From the NCBI GenBank assembly GCA_016302095.1, contig JAEDOE010000078.1, positions 1-6,031 of the forward strand: a stretch of DNA of 6,031 nucleotides, in the 5' to 3' direction. Shown one piece after another: positions 4,905 through 6,031 of this stretch. Made by a program: the position numbers and the translations under genes. The first letter of the stretch is position 1, and every line of letters begins with the position of its first letter. The notes beneath the pieces are model-generated. The model made no database searches, had not been told where the DNA came from, and was given only the letters and a program-made list of their open reading frames with translations. The DNA comes from Anaerovibrio sp. GTDB taxonomy: Bacteria > Bacillota > Negativicutes > Selenomonadales > Selenomonadaceae.

Positions 4905-6031
4905 TTGACATTATTGGAGAAATTGGGGCGTGGCAATCAGCCGAATGTCCAGGTACAGATTTTTGCTACTATTTCATCAGAAACAGTAGATAATGATTAT
5001 CAGACTATCAAGCAGTCTGTCCATAAGATTATTGTGGAGCAGATGACGCCTACCGAGCAGATGGTTTTGTCTGCCGTGCAGCAGGATGCTGCCGAGGTGG
5101 AGCAGGTTATAGGCAACTATGTGGACAAGGTGCTGGAGGATAATCCTTTTGCTGTCCCTGTCAGCGAGCGGGGGCGGATTGTTTCTGACCTGAGAGATGA
5201 AATGCTGGGGCTGGGTCCTATCGAGTCACTATTAAAGGACCCATCCATTACAGAAATTATGGTTAATGGGCCCAAGAAGGTGTTTATTGAGCGCATGGGC
5301 AAGCTGCAGCTTTCCGGGGTGCAGTTTCATGATGATGCTCATGTGATGAATATTATTGAGCGTATTTTGTCACCAATTGGCAGGCATATTGATGAGTCTA
5401 CGCCGTTGGTGGATGCCCGCCTGAAAGACGGTTCCCGTGTAAATATCATTATTCCGCCTTTGGCACTGTGTGGTCCTTGCATCACTATCCGTAAATTTGC
5501 CCAAAAGGCTCTTTCAGTAGAAAACCTCATCAGCTTCGGCACACTGGACAGGAAGATGGCTGATTTTATCAAGGCATGTATTCAGGCGAGAATAAATATC
5601 CTCGTATCAGGTGGTACGGGCTCCGGCAAGACCACTACACTGAATGTGCTATCTTCATTTATTCCTGAGAATGAGCGTATAGTCACTATAGAGGATGCGG
5701 CGGAGCTGAAGCTGCAGCAGGCTCATGTGGTGACCTTGGAGTCCAGGCCTGCCAATATTGAGGGGTCAGGTCAGATTACTATCCGTGACTTAGTGAAGAA
5801 TGCCCTGCGTATGCGTCCTGATCGCATCATTGTAGGCGAGGTTCGTTCCGGCGAGGCTCTTGACATGCTGCAGGCGATGAATACAGGTCATGATGGTTCC
5901 CTGACTACGGCTCATGCCAATACGCCGAGGGATGCCCTCAGCCGTCTGGAAACCATGGTGCTGATGGCGGGCTTCGAGATGCCTGTCCGTGCTATCCGTG
6001 AGCAGATTTCTTCTGCTATTGAGCTGATTTT
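4905..6031 (+). CDS. cpaF: CpaF/TadA secretion ATPase of the Flp pilus (3' truncated by window)
   Basis: This hexameric type II/IV secretion ATPase powers pilus assembly at the inner membrane. About 375 residues are visible and the frame is still open at the end; family members usually run past 400. Numbering from TTG 4905: the N-terminal region contains [11 protein letters not shown], then [10 protein letters not shown] and [16 protein letters not shown], then [20 protein letters not shown], all typical of CpaF. Walker A is GGTGSGKT (236-243, K242), the Asp-box region TIEDAAEL follows at about 261-268, Walker B is RIIVGE with E312, and the His-box region [22 protein letters not shown] has H329 and H337. 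No in-frame ATG precedes 5043, and starting there would delete a conserved helix. The start is therefore GTG 4896, TTG 4905 or TTG 4914. TTG 4905 is preferred because AAAGGA (4889-4894) lies 10 nt upstream; GTG 4896 is only 1 nt from it. The frame opens at 4881. A tadC and possibly further genes are expected beyond the window. Confidence 0.93.
   Translation, partial: MTLLEKLGRGNQPNVQVQIFATISSETVDNDYQTIKQSVHKIIVEQMTPTEQMVLSAVQQDAAEVEQVIGNYVDKVLEDNPFAVPVSERGRIVSDLRDEMLGLGPIESLLKDPSITEIMVNGPKKVFIERMGKLQLSGVQFHDDAHVMNIIERILSPIGRHIDESTPLVDARLKDGSRVNIIIPPLALCGPCITIRKFAQKALSVENLISFGTLDRKMADFIKACIQARINILVSGGTGSGKTTTLNVLSSFIPENERIVTIEDAAELKLQQAHVVTLESRPANIEGSGQITIRDLVKNALRMRPDRIIVGEVRSGEALDMLQAMNTGHDGSLTTAHANTPRDALSRLETMVLMAGFEMPVRAIREQISSAIELI

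Noticed and set aside
5043..5045. ATG at 5043 as the cpaF start
   Set aside because: It would delete the conserved N-terminal helix region that is in frame upstream; non-ATG starts at 4896-4914 fit better.
1..6031. An undescribed system, mobile element or CRISPR array in the window
   Set aside because: Every gene fits the known Tad/Flp pilus apparatus. No transposase, integrase, terminal inverted repeats, regularly spaced repeats or RNA genes were seen.

Overview
The window lies inside a Tad/Flp (tight adherence, type IVc-like) pilus locus. Eight genes are visible, all on the + strand, and the locus runs off both ends. The outer-membrane secretin means a diderm host. The Firmicutes-type pilin motif QG(I/M)VEYAL, strong AGGAGG ribosome binding sites and moderate base composition together suggest a diderm Firmicute such as a Negativicute (Selenomonas-like). 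That assignment is an inference. A proteobacterial or other diderm host cannot be excluded from this sequence alone.

Layout. 1-797: C-terminal part of the RcpA/CpaC secretin, with a long Ala/Glu/Lys-rich tail. 876-1724: TadZ/CpaE-like MinD-family protein with a degenerate deviant Walker A motif and no receiver domain. 1738-2865: second TadZ/CpaE, with an N-terminal receiver domain and an intact deviant Walker A. 2862-3854: TadB inner-membrane platform protein, overlapping the preceding gene by ATGA. 3855-3941: AT-rich gap with a 13-bp imperfect hairpin. 3942-4127 and 4150-4353: two small Flp pilins. 4354-4449: gap with a strong terminator-like hairpin. 4450-4887: TadE-like minor pseudopilin. 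About 4905 to the end: CpaF/TadA secretion ATPase, cut at its 3' end and probably starting at a non-ATG codon.

How the genes work together. The CpaF/TadA ATPase drives assembly through the TadB platform (usually partnered by TadC, not seen here). The TadZ proteins place the machine, probably at a pole. Flp pilins and the TadE pseudopilin are cut by a TadV/CpaA-type prepilin peptidase (not in the window) and assembled into a fibre that leaves through the secretin. Two RNA hairpins bracket the pilin pair, which fits separate control of abundant pilin message versus low-copy machine message.

The gene content is a known system type. The points worth a second look are the unequal pair of TadZ proteins, the pilin cassette and tadE lying between tadB and the ATPase gene, alanine instead of glycine at the predicted cleavage site of all three pilin-like proteins, the odd leader of the second pilin, and the hairpins around the pilins. 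I saw no mobile element, CRISPR array, tRNA or rRNA. No gene-free stretch exceeds 100 bases.
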